A DNA stretch of 58,388 nucleotides from Gemmatimonadota bacterium (GCA_022825135.1 JAJDYN010000009.1:1-58388); one strand, 5' to 3'; shown: positions 47,649 through 57,450, numbered from the stretch's first letter. A program made the numbers and translations. The notes: generated by a model not told the origin, from the sequence alone.

Positions 47649-49313
47649 TCAGTACGCCCCGTCGCTCACCGGCCCCGCCGGCCGGAAGCCACGCCCCCGA
47701 AGCGCCCTTCCCGGCCGGGCGCCGGTGTGCTCGCCCCCGTCGATCACCAGGGTCCCGTTGACGATCACGTAGGGAATCCCCACGGGGTAGGACTTCGGGT
47801 TCTCGAACGAGTTCGTCTCGGCGATGCCGTCCGGGTCGAAAAGGGTGACGTCGGCGACAAAGCCCGCCCGCACCTGCCCGCGGTCCGCAATCCCCAGAAT
47901 CTGCGCCGGCAGCGACGTCATCTTGCGGACGGCATCCTCCAGCTCGAGCACGCCCTCGTCGCGAACGTAGTGGCCGAGCACCCGCGGGACCGTTCCGTAG
48001 TTGCGTGGATGGGGGACGCCGGGGGCATCCAGGTTGATCGCGGATCCGTCGCTGGCGTGCGCCACCCAGGGCTGGCGCATGATCCGGCGCACATCCTCCT
48101 CCGACATGGTGTGGAAGATGCCGCTGATGCTGCCGCCTTCGGCCGCCATCAGATCGATCACCACGTCGGCGGGGTCGTCCACGCCCAGCTCCTCCGCGAT
48201 CTCGGCCACGCGCATGCCCTCGTAGCGGCGAACCTCGGGCAGGCTGGCCCGGGCGAGCACGATGCCTTCCCACCAGCCGTGCTCCTCCGCCCAGGCGATG
48301 AAGTCCGGGTCGCTCTTGATCCTCTCCCTGAGCGAGTCGTCGCGCAGCCGGCGGGCGAACGCGTCAGGCCCGTCCTCCCGGACCCACAGGGGAAAGAAGG
48401 AGCTCCACCCGTGGAACATCGCCGTGTACGGGTACTGGTTTGCCGTGATGTCGAGACCCCGGGCGCGAGCCCGGGCGATCTGATCGATATGGCGACCGAT
48501 GGTGCCCCAGTTGTTCCGCGCCCGGATCTTGAAGTGGAACAGATGGACGGGGATGCCGACCTCCTCGGCCACGCGGATGGCAAAGTCGATCTCGCCCTCC
48601 TGCTGGTAGCCCTCGCTGCCGTGATGCGAGGCATAGTTTCCGCCGTAGGAGGCCACGACCCGGGCCAGCTCCAGGACCTCGCCGGGATGGCGGGGGCCGC
48701 CGCTGCCGAATCGGGTCACGAGGCCCCAGGCCCCTTCCTCCATCGACCGGGCGGTCAGCTCCTTCATGCGCTGCAGCTCCGCGGGGGTCGCCGGGCTCTC
48801 GTCGAAGCCCTTCACCACGCGACGCACCTGATGGTACGAGACGTGGGAAATGAGATTCATCGAGATGCCGCCTTCCTCGAGTCGCTGGAAATACCCGGTG
48901 AAGGTGGTCCAGCCGTCGCCGGGAATGTCCATCCCGTCGCGGGGCGCCTGACTGCTCGACTCCCCGGCGACGTCCAGCGTAACGCCCTGCCGCACCTTGC
49001 TCTGCGCCGTGCCGTCGTTCAGCAGGCGACCGTCCGAATGGGTGTGCAGGTCGATGAACCCGGGAGCGACGACGAGTCCGCTGGCGTCGATTACCCTCGT
49101 CGCGTCCGCGCCGCCGAGGTGTCCCACCGCCACGATGCGGTCGTCGCGGATGGCCACGTCTCCCGAGAACCACGGGTTGCCGGTGCCGTCCACGATGCGT
49201 CCCCCGGTGATCAGGATGTCGTAGGGGCCCGGGTCGATCTGCGAGGACGCCGGAAGTGGACCGTTCAGCGCGAGGAAGAGGATGAGGACCAGGGGAGCGC
49301 GCGCGATGTTCAT
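47649..49313 (-). CDS. secreted N-acyl-D-amino-acid deacylase
   Basis: A 554-aa amidohydrolase of the D-aminoacylase group. Signal peptide (VLILFLALNGPLPASSQ), ILITGGRIVDGTGNPWFSGDVAIRDDRI, metal site GFIDLHTHSDGR, then ASHHGSEG, HLFHFKIRARNNWG (His and carboxylated-Lys region) and ASDGSAINLDAPG. Family members hydrolyse N-acyl-D-amino acids to D-amino acids. The ATG at 49313 gives the signal at the start. It is divergent from the aminotransferase, leaving a 170-bp shared promoter region. Relates functionally to the racemase operon at 33.8-38.3 kb. Confidence 0.9.
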   Translation of the reverse strand: MNIARAPLVLILFLALNGPLPASSQIDPGPYDILITGGRIVDGTGNPWFSGDVAIRDDRIVAVGHLGGADATRVIDASGLVVAPGFIDLHTHSDGRLLNDGTAQSKVRQGVTLDVAGESSSQAPRDGMDIPGDGWTTFTGYFQRLEEGGISMNLISHVSYHQVRRVVKGFDESPATPAELQRMKELTARSMEEGAWGLVTRFGSGGPRHPGEVLELARVVASYGGNYASHHGSEGYQQEGEIDFAIRVAEEVGIPVHLFHFKIRARNNWGTIGRHIDQIARARARGLDITANQYPYTAMFHGWSSFFPLWVREDGPDAFARRLRDDSLRERIKSDPDFIAWAEEHGWWEGIVLARASLPEVRRYEGMRVAEIAEELGVDDPADVVIDLMAAEGGSISGIFHTMSEEDVRRIMRQPWVAHASDGSAINLDAPGVPHPRNYGTVPRVLGHYVRDEGVLELEDAVRKMTSLPAQILGIADRGQVRAGFVADVTLFDPDGIAETNSFENPKSYPVGIPYVIVNGTLVIDGGEHTGARPGRALRGRGFRPAGPVSDGAY

Positions 49314-49485
49314 TGGAGCAGCCTTTGTCGAAGGGCGAGGTGTCAGGGCCGGGGTGGGGGCGTTCCGGATCGGGCGTATGCCAACCGCCGGGGGTGCCTT
49401 ACAATTGGTGGCCCCGAACCAGGACCAGCAATGTCCGCGGGCCGTCCGGTGATCCGGATTGCCCGCTGAACCAGGCACACGCCCC

Positions 49486-50646
49486 ATGACCCTACTCACC
49501 TGCCAGAAAGCCGCCTTCTCCCTCGACCCGAGCATCCACTACATCAACTGCGCGTACCTGAGCCCGCTCCCGCGGACCGTCGAGGAGGCCGGCATCCGGG
49601 GCATCCGCGCCAAGTGCGCGCCCAGCGGGATCGGTCCCGCCGACTTCTTCGACCCCTGCGACGAGCTCCGCCGCCGCTTCGGCCGCCTCGTCAACGCTCC
49701 CGCGGACAACATCGCCATCATCCCGGCAGCCTCATACGGCGTGGCGACCTGCGCCCGCAACATCGACGTGGCGCGAGGCTCCAACATCGTGCTCACCGCG
49801 CGGCAGTTTCCCGGCAACGTCCACAGCTGGCGACGGCTCGCACGTGACCGCGGGGCCGAGTTGCGGGTGACGGATGCGCGCCCCGGCCCCGGGTGCGGCG
49901 AGCGCTGGAGCACCCGCATCCTCGAGGCCATCGACACCGATACCGCAGTCGTCACCATGGGCGCCATCCACTGGACCGACGGCACGGTCTTCGACATCGA
50001 AGCCATCGCCTCCCGCGCCAGGGAAGTCGGGGCGTACCTCATCATCGACGGCACTCAGTCGGTGGGCGCAATGGAGTTCGACGTGGCCCGCATCCGTCCC
50101 GACGCGCTCATCTGCTCCGGTTACAAGTGGCTGATGGGGCCGTATTCCATCGGCCTGGCCTACTTCGGACCGCGCCTTCTTGATGGCGTCCCTCTGGAGG
50201 AGACATGGATCGGGCGCGAAGGCAGCCGTGACTTCGCCGGCCTGGCGGGCAACTACCCCGACAGCTACGAACCCGGGGCTACCCGCTACGACGTTGGTGA
50301 ACGCAGCAACTTCATCCTGGTGCCGATGATGAACGCCGCCCTCGAGTTGGTACTCGAGTGGACACCCGCCCGCATCGCCGAGTACTGCGGGAATCTCACG
50401 GGCGAGCTGGTCGAGCGTGCGGGAGAGGCCGGATTCGGGGTCGAGGATGGTCCCTGGCGCGCCCCCCATCTCTTCGGGCTTCACGCCCCCGCCGGCCTCG
50501 ACCCCAGGGCCGTGAGCGAAGCCCTGGCAACCCGCAACGTGCACGTGTCGCTGCGCGGAAGCGCGCTACGCATCTCGCCCCACGTCTACAATGACGAGGC
50601 GGACGTGACCGCGCTCTGGGACGCGCTGCGGTCGGTGCTCACTTGA
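49486..50646 (+). CDS. class-V aminotransferase (cysteine-desulfurase-like)
   Basis: A 386-aa PLP enzyme. N-terminus SIHYINCAYLSPLP, phosphate-binding PAASYGVATCARN, IHWTDGTVFDIEAIA, LIIDGTQSVGAMEFD with the PLP-contacting Asp, and the Schiff-base Lys in ICSGYKWLMGPYSIG. Active-site Cys loop of true desulfurases is not evident. Possible roles are kynureninase-like or D-amino-acid handling. The stop overlaps the next start (TTGA), an overlap probably created by insertion or by neighbouring transcription. Confidence 0.88.
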   Translation: MTLLTCQKAAFSLDPSIHYINCAYLSPLPRTVEEAGIRGIRAKCAPSGIGPADFFDPCDELRRRFGRLVNAPADNIAIIPAASYGVATCARNIDVARGSNIVLTARQFPGNVHSWRRLARDRGAELRVTDARPGPGCGERWSTRILEAIDTDTAVVTMGAIHWTDGTVFDIEAIASRAREVGAYLIIDGTQSVGAMEFDVARIRPDALICSGYKWLMGPYSIGLAYFGPRLLDGVPLEETWIGREGSRDFAGLAGNYPDSYEPGATRYDVGERSNFILVPMMNAALELVLEWTPARIAEYCGNLTGELVERAGEAGFGVEDGPWRAPHLFGLHAPAGLDPRAVSEALATRNVHVSLRGSALRISPHVYNDEADVTALWDALRSVLT

Positions 50647-51389
50647 CGGTCGACGTGGCCGTCTCGCCCGCCTGCGCGTACATCTTCCTGGACGAGTCCG
50701 GCAATCTGGATTTCAGCCAAAAGGGCACGCGCCACTTCGTGTTGACCGCCGTCAGCACCAAGCGACCGTTCCCCGCGTGTCATGCGCTCGACGCCTACAA
50801 GCATGATTGTCTCGAAGACTTCAAACACCGTCTCGACAAAGAGTACTTCCACTGTGCCGAGGACAACCGCCATGTACGCGGTCGAGTTTTTGAGCTCATC
50901 GCTACGGGTCTGGACGACATGCGTATCGACAGCATCATCGTAGAGAAGAGCAAGACGGGTCCGGCACTGCGGCAAGGCAAGCGGTTCTACCCGAGAATGC
51001 TCGGTTATCTGCTAAAGTGGATACTCCCGAGGGAATTGACCATGGGTGCCGAAAAGGTGCTTGTCATCACCGACAAGTTGCCAATCAGAGAGAAACGTCA
51101 CGCAGTGGAGAAGGCGTGCAAGCTAGCCTTGGCAAACAGCTTGCCACGAACCGTGAAGCACCAGATCCTCCATCATGAATCCCGTTCCCACTACTTGTTG
51201 CAAGTGGCCGATTACTGCTGTTGGGCCAGCGGAGTACCACGGGCTCAAATCACGACAGGAGATCACGTAAGTCTAATCAGGGCTGCACGATCTGCGCTTT
51301 CTGCCCTTGAGCCGCATCTACTCCGGTCGTACAGAAACCGCAGGAAAATCCCCATCAATTCGCGGGAATCGCGTCGCGGCGAAATCTGA
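50643..51389 (+). CDS. DUF3800 domain protein
   Basis: A 248-aa DUF3800 protein. The family signature AYIFLDESGNLDF is at residues 12-24 (catalytic-like Asp, Glu), with VLVITDKLPI in the middle and LQVADYCCWA near the end, a retroviral-integrase/RNase-H-like arrangement. Such proteins are frequent in mobile and defence regions; activity is not established. TTG at 50643 overlaps the aminotransferase stop; GTG at 50655 is the alternative. The DNA is clearly less GC-rich than upstream genes, suggesting transfer. Ends overlap the next convergent gene by 35 bases. Confidence 0.82.
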   Translation: MTVDVAVSPACAYIFLDESGNLDFSQKGTRHFVLTAVSTKRPFPACHALDAYKHDCLEDFKHRLDKEYFHCAEDNRHVRGRVFELIATGLDDMRIDSIIVEKSKTGPALRQGKRFYPRMLGYLLKWILPRELTMGAEKVLVITDKLPIREKRHAVEKACKLALANSLPRTVKHQILHHESRSHYLLQVADYCCWASGVPRAQITTGDHVSLIRAARSALSALEPHLLRSYRNRRKIPINSRESRRGEI

Positions 51390-52095
51390 TGTTCTCCATG
51401 AGATTTTTTGTCTCCACATGCACCGTGATGTCCCGCAGACTACCGATGCTCAACCGAAGCGGTTCGAGTCCATCGTCCCGCGTGTCAATCGCAATTCGGT
51501 GCTCTCGTTGGTCCCGATACCTCTCGTGCTTGCAGAACACGGGGCCAAAAGTCTGGTCTCCATGCAACTCGACCTGCCGGGGAAAGGCATCGTAGTACTC
51601 TACGGCGCGGGCGTGCGAGACGAATCCCTCCCGCTCTGCGGCAGCCTTGACCTGGTCGAGAAACCTCTCGACATCCAACACCACCACCGTGTGTGCACCG
51701 ATGCGAACGAAGGCTTGGAGGGACGCCTGTAGCCGCTGCATGAACTGGTGTGCCATTTCGGGACGCTCTGCCTCATACCGATCCGAGCGCACCAAGGCGG
51801 TGCAGAACAGGGCGAGCCTGTCAGTGGAGTTGTACCTGAGTCGGGTTTTCGTGACGCCGGGTATTCGGTGCTGTTTTCCCGATTGCTCGTCGACAATGAA
51901 AAGTTCGCCAACCTGATCGCCCGTATGCACGATCATTCCCTCGTCTTCGTCGCCCCGGTCTCGATCCTCCAATCCCCGGAAGTAGGGAACCCGACGGCAG
52001 AGCAGAATCCCGTCCATAAACTGCTCGGCGTGCTCCCTTTCGCTGTAGAGCTTCATCAGCGCGCCGAGAAATACACCCGTGTCCCGATCTCTCAT
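51355..52095 (-). CDS. unnamed 246-aa protein of defence island
   Basis: A 246-aa soluble protein, not assigned to a named family. It opens with MKLYSEREHAEQFMDGILLCRRVPYFRGLED and RGDEDEGMI, and ends with FGPVFCKHERYRDQREHRIAI. The pattern 'short phrase ending in YFR-E, then RGD-EG, late Y-Q-EHRI' resembles small orphan proteins seen on phage and defence islands, but I cannot name one safely. ATG at 52095 overlaps a tiny upstream ORF by ATGA. Base composition is low in GC relative to the window. Function unknown. Confidence 0.6.
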   Translation of the reverse strand: MRDRDTGVFLGALMKLYSEREHAEQFMDGILLCRRVPYFRGLEDRDRGDEDEGMIVHTGDQVGELFIVDEQSGKQHRIPGVTKTRLRYNSTDRLALFCTALVRSDRYEAERPEMAHQFMQRLQASLQAFVRIGAHTVVVLDVERFLDQVKAAAEREGFVSHARAVEYYDAFPRQVELHGDQTFGPVFCKHERYRDQREHRIAIDTRDDGLEPLRLSIGSLRDITVHVETKNLMENIRFRRDAIPAN

Positions 52096-52256
52096 CGCGT
52101 TCCCGCATTGACTTCAATCGCGCCCAGCCGTCGGCTCAGGCCCTGGAGTCGCGCGCGCGATTCCAATCTCGTCCCGGTAGAATGCCCGGCCACGACCAGT
52201 GGGCGTCCACATCGGTGGTTTTCGACCTGTTCCCCCCTACCCTTCGCTAGGACCAT
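52092..52256 (-). CDS. possible 54-aa small protein
   Basis: A short frame between the HNH gene (10-base gap) and the 246-aa gene, whose ATG overlaps its stop as ATGA. The sequence MVLAKGRGEQVENHRCGRPLVV ... ESRARLQGLSRRLGAIEVNAGTR could form a C-terminal helix. No Shine-Dalgarno is visible and no family is recognised. The tight spacing is the only positive argument; it may be a leader that couples translation. Confidence 0.3.
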   Translation of the reverse strand: MVLAKGRGEQVENHRCGRPLVVAGHSTGTRLESRARLQGLSRRLGAIEVNAGTR

Positions 52257-52266
52257 TTCGTTGCGC

Positions 52267-53004
52267 CTATTCTGGCGGGGTAACTCTGACTGCCCGCTCA
52301 AACCTTCTCAGCGCCTGAGCGAGCCGTTTACGCATGGCATGCTGCCGCTCGCGTTTACGCATGGAGCGAACCCGTGCCTCAACATCAATGTCGCCCGTGA
52401 GCACCGATCCTATCAAGCTCCGGGTCAGGGCCGATTTCGCTAGTTCGACCAGCAACAAGAATTCCCGCTTGGACTTGGCGATCGACCGTATCTCCGGGAT
52501 CACGGCTCGCACTTGGCCGGGGAGGCTTGGAAACTCGGCTTCGAGTAGCTTGCCGTCCGCGGTCTCCCAGAGGTCTCGTCGATACACCTTCTCAAGTTTT
52601 TTCTGGGCATCCTTCCCGGAGACGGCGAGTTTACCTCGCCGGATGCGGTCGAAGATCCGCCTACGGAGCAGACGTAGCTGCTTCGGGATCGCGGGATTAT
52701 CGATTACGGGATCGCCATAGACCGGCAACTCTTCTACGGGCATCGCCAATGAATCAAGAAACTCCTCAAGTGGTTGAGCTGCTTTTCGCTCGTTACAGGC
52801 GCGACAACAGGTCGCCCAATTCGTCATCTCATCGAGTCCGTCGAGGGCGAGGGGAATCAAGTGATCGATCGTCAGTTCCTCCGCTCGACACTCAACGCCA
52901 CAGTAGACGCACACGCGGTCGTCCCGCCGGTAGACCTCCCGCCGCATGTGCTTCGGGATTGACCCCCGGGTTGTGCGGCTCTTGCGCGTGAACCGGTCTC
53001 TCAT
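52267..53004 (-). CDS. HNH endonuclease
   Basis: A 245-aa nuclease. The HNH zinc-finger domain is at about 15-75: KHMRREVYRRDDRVCVYCGV, AEELTIDHLIPLALDG, NWATCCRACNERKAA, with paired CxxC motifs and the catalytic His. The C-terminal 170 residues are basic and helical. It could be a restriction, homing or anti-phage nuclease; stand-alone HNH genes are common on mobile islands. The 53005-53248 gap upstream holds no gene that I can support. Confidence 0.85.
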   Translation of the reverse strand: MRDRFTRKSRTTRGSIPKHMRREVYRRDDRVCVYCGVECRAEELTIDHLIPLALDGLDEMTNWATCCRACNERKAAQPLEEFLDSLAMPVEELPVYGDPVIDNPAIPKQLRLLRRRIFDRIRRGKLAVSGKDAQKKLEKVYRRDLWETADGKLLEAEFPSLPGQVRAVIPEIRSIAKSKREFLLLVELAKSALTRSLIGSVLTGDIDVEARVRSMRKRERQHAMRKRLAQALRRFERAVRVTPPE

Positions 53005-53248
53005 GGGACTTGCTGGTTCGACCCGCGCCCGACTGCCAGATTTGAGACCAATCCAGACCGGGGACGCCGGACGCCATGTTGGTCAGCCTCCCGCCTCGGC
53101 GGACCCTCAGCAGCCCGTACGTTTGGAGTAGGTGTCTTGGAGCGCCCGGGCCGCAGTCGCGGATCGCTATCGAGCGTCCGGTATCGCGGGCCAACACTCG
53201 TCACCTGCCTATGGGCGATAGCGTTGCGTTCGGTCGGCCAGATTTCTC

Positions 53249-55822
53249 TCACGCTGCTCCGCCGAAAAGCATGCCGTTCAGCCGCGCCTGCCACTCGTCC
53301 TCATCGACGACCTCGAAGCGCACCACCTTGCTCCGCATCGCGGGCACGAACTCGGCCCAATCGGTCTTGCGGGCGTGCTCGCCGCAGATGTCGAAGACGG
53401 ATCGCTTGTACTCGGTGTCCTCCGATTCCCTCAGGTGGACCCCCTTGGTTTCGACCACGAAGACTCGCCGGAATCCGTCGCCCCCGCCGGGCTGGTCATC
53501 CCGCAGCGTCACGATGAAGTCGGCGTAAATCCGGCGCGGCTTCCACCCCTGCACGTAGTAGTCCTTGCGGGAGCGGTTGCGGTACCAGAAGAAGAGCCGC
53601 GCCTGCTGGTCCAGGTACGTCGCCACCTTGTTCTCGAATTGGTTGAGATCGTCTTCCGTGGTGATATCGAACAGGTTGCGCTGGTAGTCGCTGCCGTCTT
53701 CCCGGTTCGCCTGCTTCGCCTTCGGAACCTCGATCTCCTCGGGCAGGCGAGTGAATTCCTCCGCGACGACCAGAAAACGCATCCTCCCCGACTCCAGCAG
53801 GCCGTGGAAGACCTCTCGCGACAAGCGGTCGCGTTCCCTCTCGATCCGGCGCCGCAACTCTTCGAGCACGAACACGTGATTGGCCGCCACGCGCTCCCCC
53901 GGGTAGCGTGCGAGCAGTGCTTCGAAGGCGCGCCGGGCCAGATCGCGGCCCTGCCATGGGTTAGGAACCAAGTCCAGCAGATGGCTGGCCGCGAAGAAGT
54001 AGTCCACCGGATCGCCGCCGTTGCCCGAGTCTGCATCGCCCGGGGTCTCCGCAGTTCCCGGATCACCGGAGCCCGCGACCTCCGCCCGCGAAACGGATGC
54101 GTCGCCGGCAACGTTGGTCACCAGTACGGCGTCCCCGTCGCCCCTCTCGCCCAACGTCAGATCATCCAAGGCGGACAGGTCGATGTCGTCCCATCGCACC
54201 CGCGAGAGGATGTCCGCCTCGTAGTGCACCAGACGCCACCCGTCCAAGTCCCGAATCATGAAGGCCGGCAAGACGAGATCCCGCGCCGCTGTCCGATACC
54301 GCGCCCGTTGTCGTGTTGTGAGCTTCTCCGGCGGGCGGAGGGGACCATCGTCGGAGACCACTCGCCCCTCAAGGCCCTGCAACCCCTCCAGCCCAAATCC
54401 CCTTCTGACCTCCTTCAGCAACTCGTTCCCGCGTCGGCTGAAGCAGAACACGTAGCTCTCGTCCAGCAGCGCCACCCCGGTCTTGCTCGCGTAGGGCTGT
54501 CGCAGGATCCGGCCCACAAGCTGGGTGATCCCCGTCCTCGACATCGGGTTGGTAAGGATCGTGAGGACGTAGGCGAACGGGCAGTCCCAACCCTCCTGAA
54601 GTGCCTGCTTGGTGATGATGAAGCGGATCGGGCAGTCGCGGGACAGCAGGCCGCCAACGTCGTCCACCTCCTTCAGTTCGTCCTTCGAGCTGGTCTTGAC
54701 CGCGATGTATTCCGGTGCGATTCCCGGGTGTTGGAGCAAGTACTCGCGCACGTCGTCGGTGTGAACGTACCCCGGCTTCCTTTGCTGCTTCCCGGTGCGT
54801 TCCACCTGAATCACGCAGATGGGCCGGATGTAGGTGCCGGACTCGGCTTCGTGAAGCCGTGCCTCGGCTTCAAGGGCTTCGCGGTGTTCGACCGACTCCA
54901 GCAGCGTGCCGCGCCAGTCGCCGCCCGCCTTGTTCAGGATGTGAAGGTCGAGCTTGATCATTTCCTCGGCGTTGAGTTCCCGGCCCAGGATCTCAACGAG
55001 CACGTTCGCGCCTTTGGCCGGGGTGGCCGAAAGCTCGACGATCATGCAGGGATTGAATCCTTCGAGCGTTTTCTTCGCGTTGGCGCTGTACGCCTTGTGT
55101 CCCTCGTCGAGGATGATGAGCGGCCGCAGTAGCCGCACCGTGTTCCCGAGCGATGTCTTGATGTAGCGGCCCCAGAAGCCCGCCGTTTGCTCGAAGGTGT
55201 CGAGATTGGGGTGTTCCTCCAGCATCTTGGCGTGCGCTGTCGGATCGTCGTCTGGAGGGAAGAAACGGTCGAAGCCCCCGCTGTCGCGGAACATCCGGAG
55301 GGTGTCCTTCGTCTTCCGGTTGGCGGACGGGAGCATGAGCACGAGAACGCAGAGGTTCTCGGCGACATCGCGCGGGCCGAACGCCGTGGTCTTCTCGAAG
55401 ATGCGCGTGCGCTGGCCGGACGACAGATCGAGTTGCTGGCGGTAGGGGTGGTCGCGGTCCTTGAGGGCCTTGAGTGTCTGGTTGTAGATCTGCGTCGTCG
55501 GCACGATCCACAGCACCAAGCCGCGCCGACTCTGCCGGAAGTGCGCGTTCACGAGATCGATTACTCGCGTCGCAAGCAGTGTCTTGCCGCCGCCGGTCGG
55601 AATCTTGAGGCAGAAGCAGGGAAGATGCTCGCCGAGCCCGTTCCGCCGGGGATGGTACCGCCGTCTGGTGGCGGTCCTGTCCCATGCTCGTTGCACCCAG
55701 TCCGAACCCCAGTTCGGATTGTGTTTCCGCGCCTCTTCGTCCTCGGCCCGCCACTTCGCCAACTCCGCGATGAAGCTGCGAACCCTCGCGACCGTACGCT
55801 TCTGGTATTCCTTCAGGATCAT
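53249..55822 (-). CDS. type III restriction enzyme, Res subunit
   Basis: An 857-aa restriction subunit: superfamily-2 helicase plus nuclease. Walker A KIPTGGGKTLLA (about 74), LWIVPTTQIYNQT, DEGH box ILDEGHKAY, SATPAKG, and QLVGRILRQP (motif VI). The C-terminal nuclease has YADFIV...VVETKGVH, a PD-(D/E)XK core. The ATG overlaps the Mod stop by four bases, so subunits are made together. It cuts DNA carrying two unmethylated, oppositely oriented sites, with Mod. Confidence 0.92.
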   Translation of the reverse strand: MILKEYQKRTVARVRSFIAELAKWRAEDEEARKHNPNWGSDWVQRAWDRTATRRRYHPRRNGLGEHLPCFCLKIPTGGGKTLLATRVIDLVNAHFRQSRRGLVLWIVPTTQIYNQTLKALKDRDHPYRQQLDLSSGQRTRIFEKTTAFGPRDVAENLCVLVLMLPSANRKTKDTLRMFRDSGGFDRFFPPDDDPTAHAKMLEEHPNLDTFEQTAGFWGRYIKTSLGNTVRLLRPLIILDEGHKAYSANAKKTLEGFNPCMIVELSATPAKGANVLVEILGRELNAEEMIKLDLHILNKAGGDWRGTLLESVEHREALEAEARLHEAESGTYIRPICVIQVERTGKQQRKPGYVHTDDVREYLLQHPGIAPEYIAVKTSSKDELKEVDDVGGLLSRDCPIRFIITKQALQEGWDCPFAYVLTILTNPMSRTGITQLVGRILRQPYASKTGVALLDESYVFCFSRRGNELLKEVRRGFGLEGLQGLEGRVVSDDGPLRPPEKLTTRQRARYRTAARDLVLPAFMIRDLDGWRLVHYEADILSRVRWDDIDLSALDDLTLGERGDGDAVLVTNVAGDASVSRAEVAGSGDPGTAETPGDADSGNGGDPVDYFFAASHLLDLVPNPWQGRDLARRAFEALLARYPGERVAANHVFVLEELRRRIERERDRLSREVFHGLLESGRMRFLVVAEEFTRLPEEIEVPKAKQANREDGSDYQRNLFDITTEDDLNQFENKVATYLDQQARLFFWYRNRSRKDYYVQGWKPRRIYADFIVTLRDDQPGGGDGFRRVFVVETKGVHLRESEDTEYKRSVFDICGEHARKTDWAEFVPAMRSKVVRFEVVDEDEWQARLNGMLFGGAA

Positions 55823-57450
55823 CGTTCCAGCCTATCGATCGCTTCGTAGATCTGGAAGGGCAGCTGCTGGAAGTCGATCCGGTACTGGTGAAGGAATTCG
55901 CGATCCAGGTACTTGGTGGGCGCGAAGACGAGCCTCCTTCGCGATCCCCCTTCCGGCAGGGCGCGGGCCTCGGCGAGCGAGAGCGCGAGACTCTTGAGCT
56001 CATCGACATCCGGCTGGTAGAAGAGGAAGACATCGTGGGACGAGGTGCGTCCGACGAACCCGGTGTCCGGATTGGTCTCGGCTGGGTCGAACTCCTGCCC
56101 GGTCGCGGTGAAGAAGATGTATCCCGCGAGCTTCTCCCAGGAAGGCAGGTGGGAGCCGTCGAGGAGCGACTCTTGCTGCATGGGACGGCCAAGCTCGAAG
56201 TAGCTGAACGTGCCCCCGAGCCCAGCCTTGAGGGCGTCGTCCTTTGCGCTCGGAACACCCTTGATGACGCGGCGGACGCGCTCGGCCGTGATGTTGTCGG
56301 CGTAATCCTCACACTCGACAAGGATGAAGCGCCGGTTACCACCGTCTTCCCGGTTCTGGGCGAGGACGGCGTGGGCCGTGGTGCCGGAACCGGCGAAGGA
56401 ATCGAGGATGATGGAGTCGGGATCGCTGGCGATCTGGAGGATGCGGCGAACAAGGCGAGACGGTTTGACGGTGTTGAATACGTCTTCGGATCGCTCGAAT
56501 TGGAGCGTGGAGACCAGCTCCTTCTTCGCCTCCTGCGTGTTGCCGACATCGGTGTGAAGCCAGAGGGTCTGCGGGACCAATCCCTGCTTCACTTCAGAGA
56601 GAAACCGCTTGAGGCGGGGGATGTTGTTCCCCTTCGCACCCCACCAGATGCGATTGTCTCTGTCGAGCTTCCAGAACTTCTCTTCGGAGAATAGCCAATA
56701 CCTACCCGGAGGCGGTCCCGAAATGACACGTCCACCAGGGCAAGTAATTGAATAGGTTCCCTTGGAGTATGGGTTGCGCGCGGTGAGATTATCGGAAATC
56801 CACGAGCCCCGATGGTCATCGTCGGGATTGGCATAGCGGGCGTCGGCGGCCGCCGTGCGCGGAAGTAGGTTCCTTCTGAAAAGCTCCTTTCGCTTCGCAT
56901 ACACGACTACGAAGTCGTGATTCTCTGAGAAGTACTTCGCGCTGCTCTTCGGTGCGAAGATCTTCTGCCAAACCACGGTGGCCACGAGATTCTCCTCGCC
57001 GAACACTTCGTCCATCAGGCACCGGAGATGGTGCACCTCGTTGCCGTCGATGGACACGAAGATAGCCCCGTCCTCCCGGAGCAGTTCGCGCAGGAGCTTG
57101 AGGCGCGGCATCATCATGCAGCACCACTTGTCGTGGCGGGTCAGGTCGTCCCGGTCCACCACGCGCCCCAGCCAGTCCCGCATGAGGGGCGAGTTCACGT
57201 TGTCGTTGTAGGCCCAGCCCTCGTTCCCGGTGTTGTAGGGCGGGTCGATGTAGACGCACTTCACCTTGCCGTGGTAGGTCGGCAGCAGGGATTTCAGCGC
57301 GGCCAGATTGTCTCCGTGGACGATAAGGTTGTCGTGGAGGTTCGCCTTCTCGCTCAGCCCCTTCTCGCGCACCGGCAGGAGTTCGTGGAACGGCACAGCC
57401 AAGTGATGGTTCTCCACGAAGACCTTTCCCTTGAAGTGGAGCCGTGGCAA
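55819..57450 (-). CDS. type III DNA methyltransferase, Mod subunit
   Basis: A 543-aa N6-adenine methyltransferase of the beta class: motif IV YIDPPYNTGNEGW (about 68-80) comes before the AdoMet-binding motif I LDSFAGSGTTAHAV (about 352-365). Between is the target recognition region (about 150-300). TTG at 57450 was chosen as start because it has GAGGAGG five bases upstream and gives MPRLHFKGKVFVENHHLAVP, the usual N-terminus; a GTG six codons earlier would bury that Shine-Dalgarno. Mod recognises the site for both modification and restriction. Confidence 0.92.
   Translation of the reverse strand: MPRLHFKGKVFVENHHLAVPFHELLPVREKGLSEKANLHDNLIVHGDNLAALKSLLPTYHGKVKCVYIDPPYNTGNEGWAYNDNVNSPLMRDWLGRVVDRDDLTRHDKWCCMMMPRLKLLRELLREDGAIFVSIDGNEVHHLRCLMDEVFGEENLVATVVWQKIFAPKSSAKYFSENHDFVVVYAKRKELFRRNLLPRTAAADARYANPDDDHRGSWISDNLTARNPYSKGTYSITCPGGRVISGPPPGRYWLFSEEKFWKLDRDNRIWWGAKGNNIPRLKRFLSEVKQGLVPQTLWLHTDVGNTQEAKKELVSTLQFERSEDVFNTVKPSRLVRRILQIASDPDSIILDSFAGSGTTAHAVLAQNREDGGNRRFILVECEDYADNITAERVRRVIKGVPSAKDDALKAGLGGTFSYFELGRPMQQESLLDGSHLPSWEKLAGYIFFTATGQEFDPAETNPDTGFVGRTSSHDVFLFYQPDVDELKSLALSLAEARALPEGGSRRRLVFAPTKYLDREFLHQYRIDFQQLPFQIYEAIDRLER

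Noticed and set aside
53005..53248. Short frames between the HNH and Res genes
   Set aside because: No motif, Shine-Dalgarno or neighbour overlap supports them.
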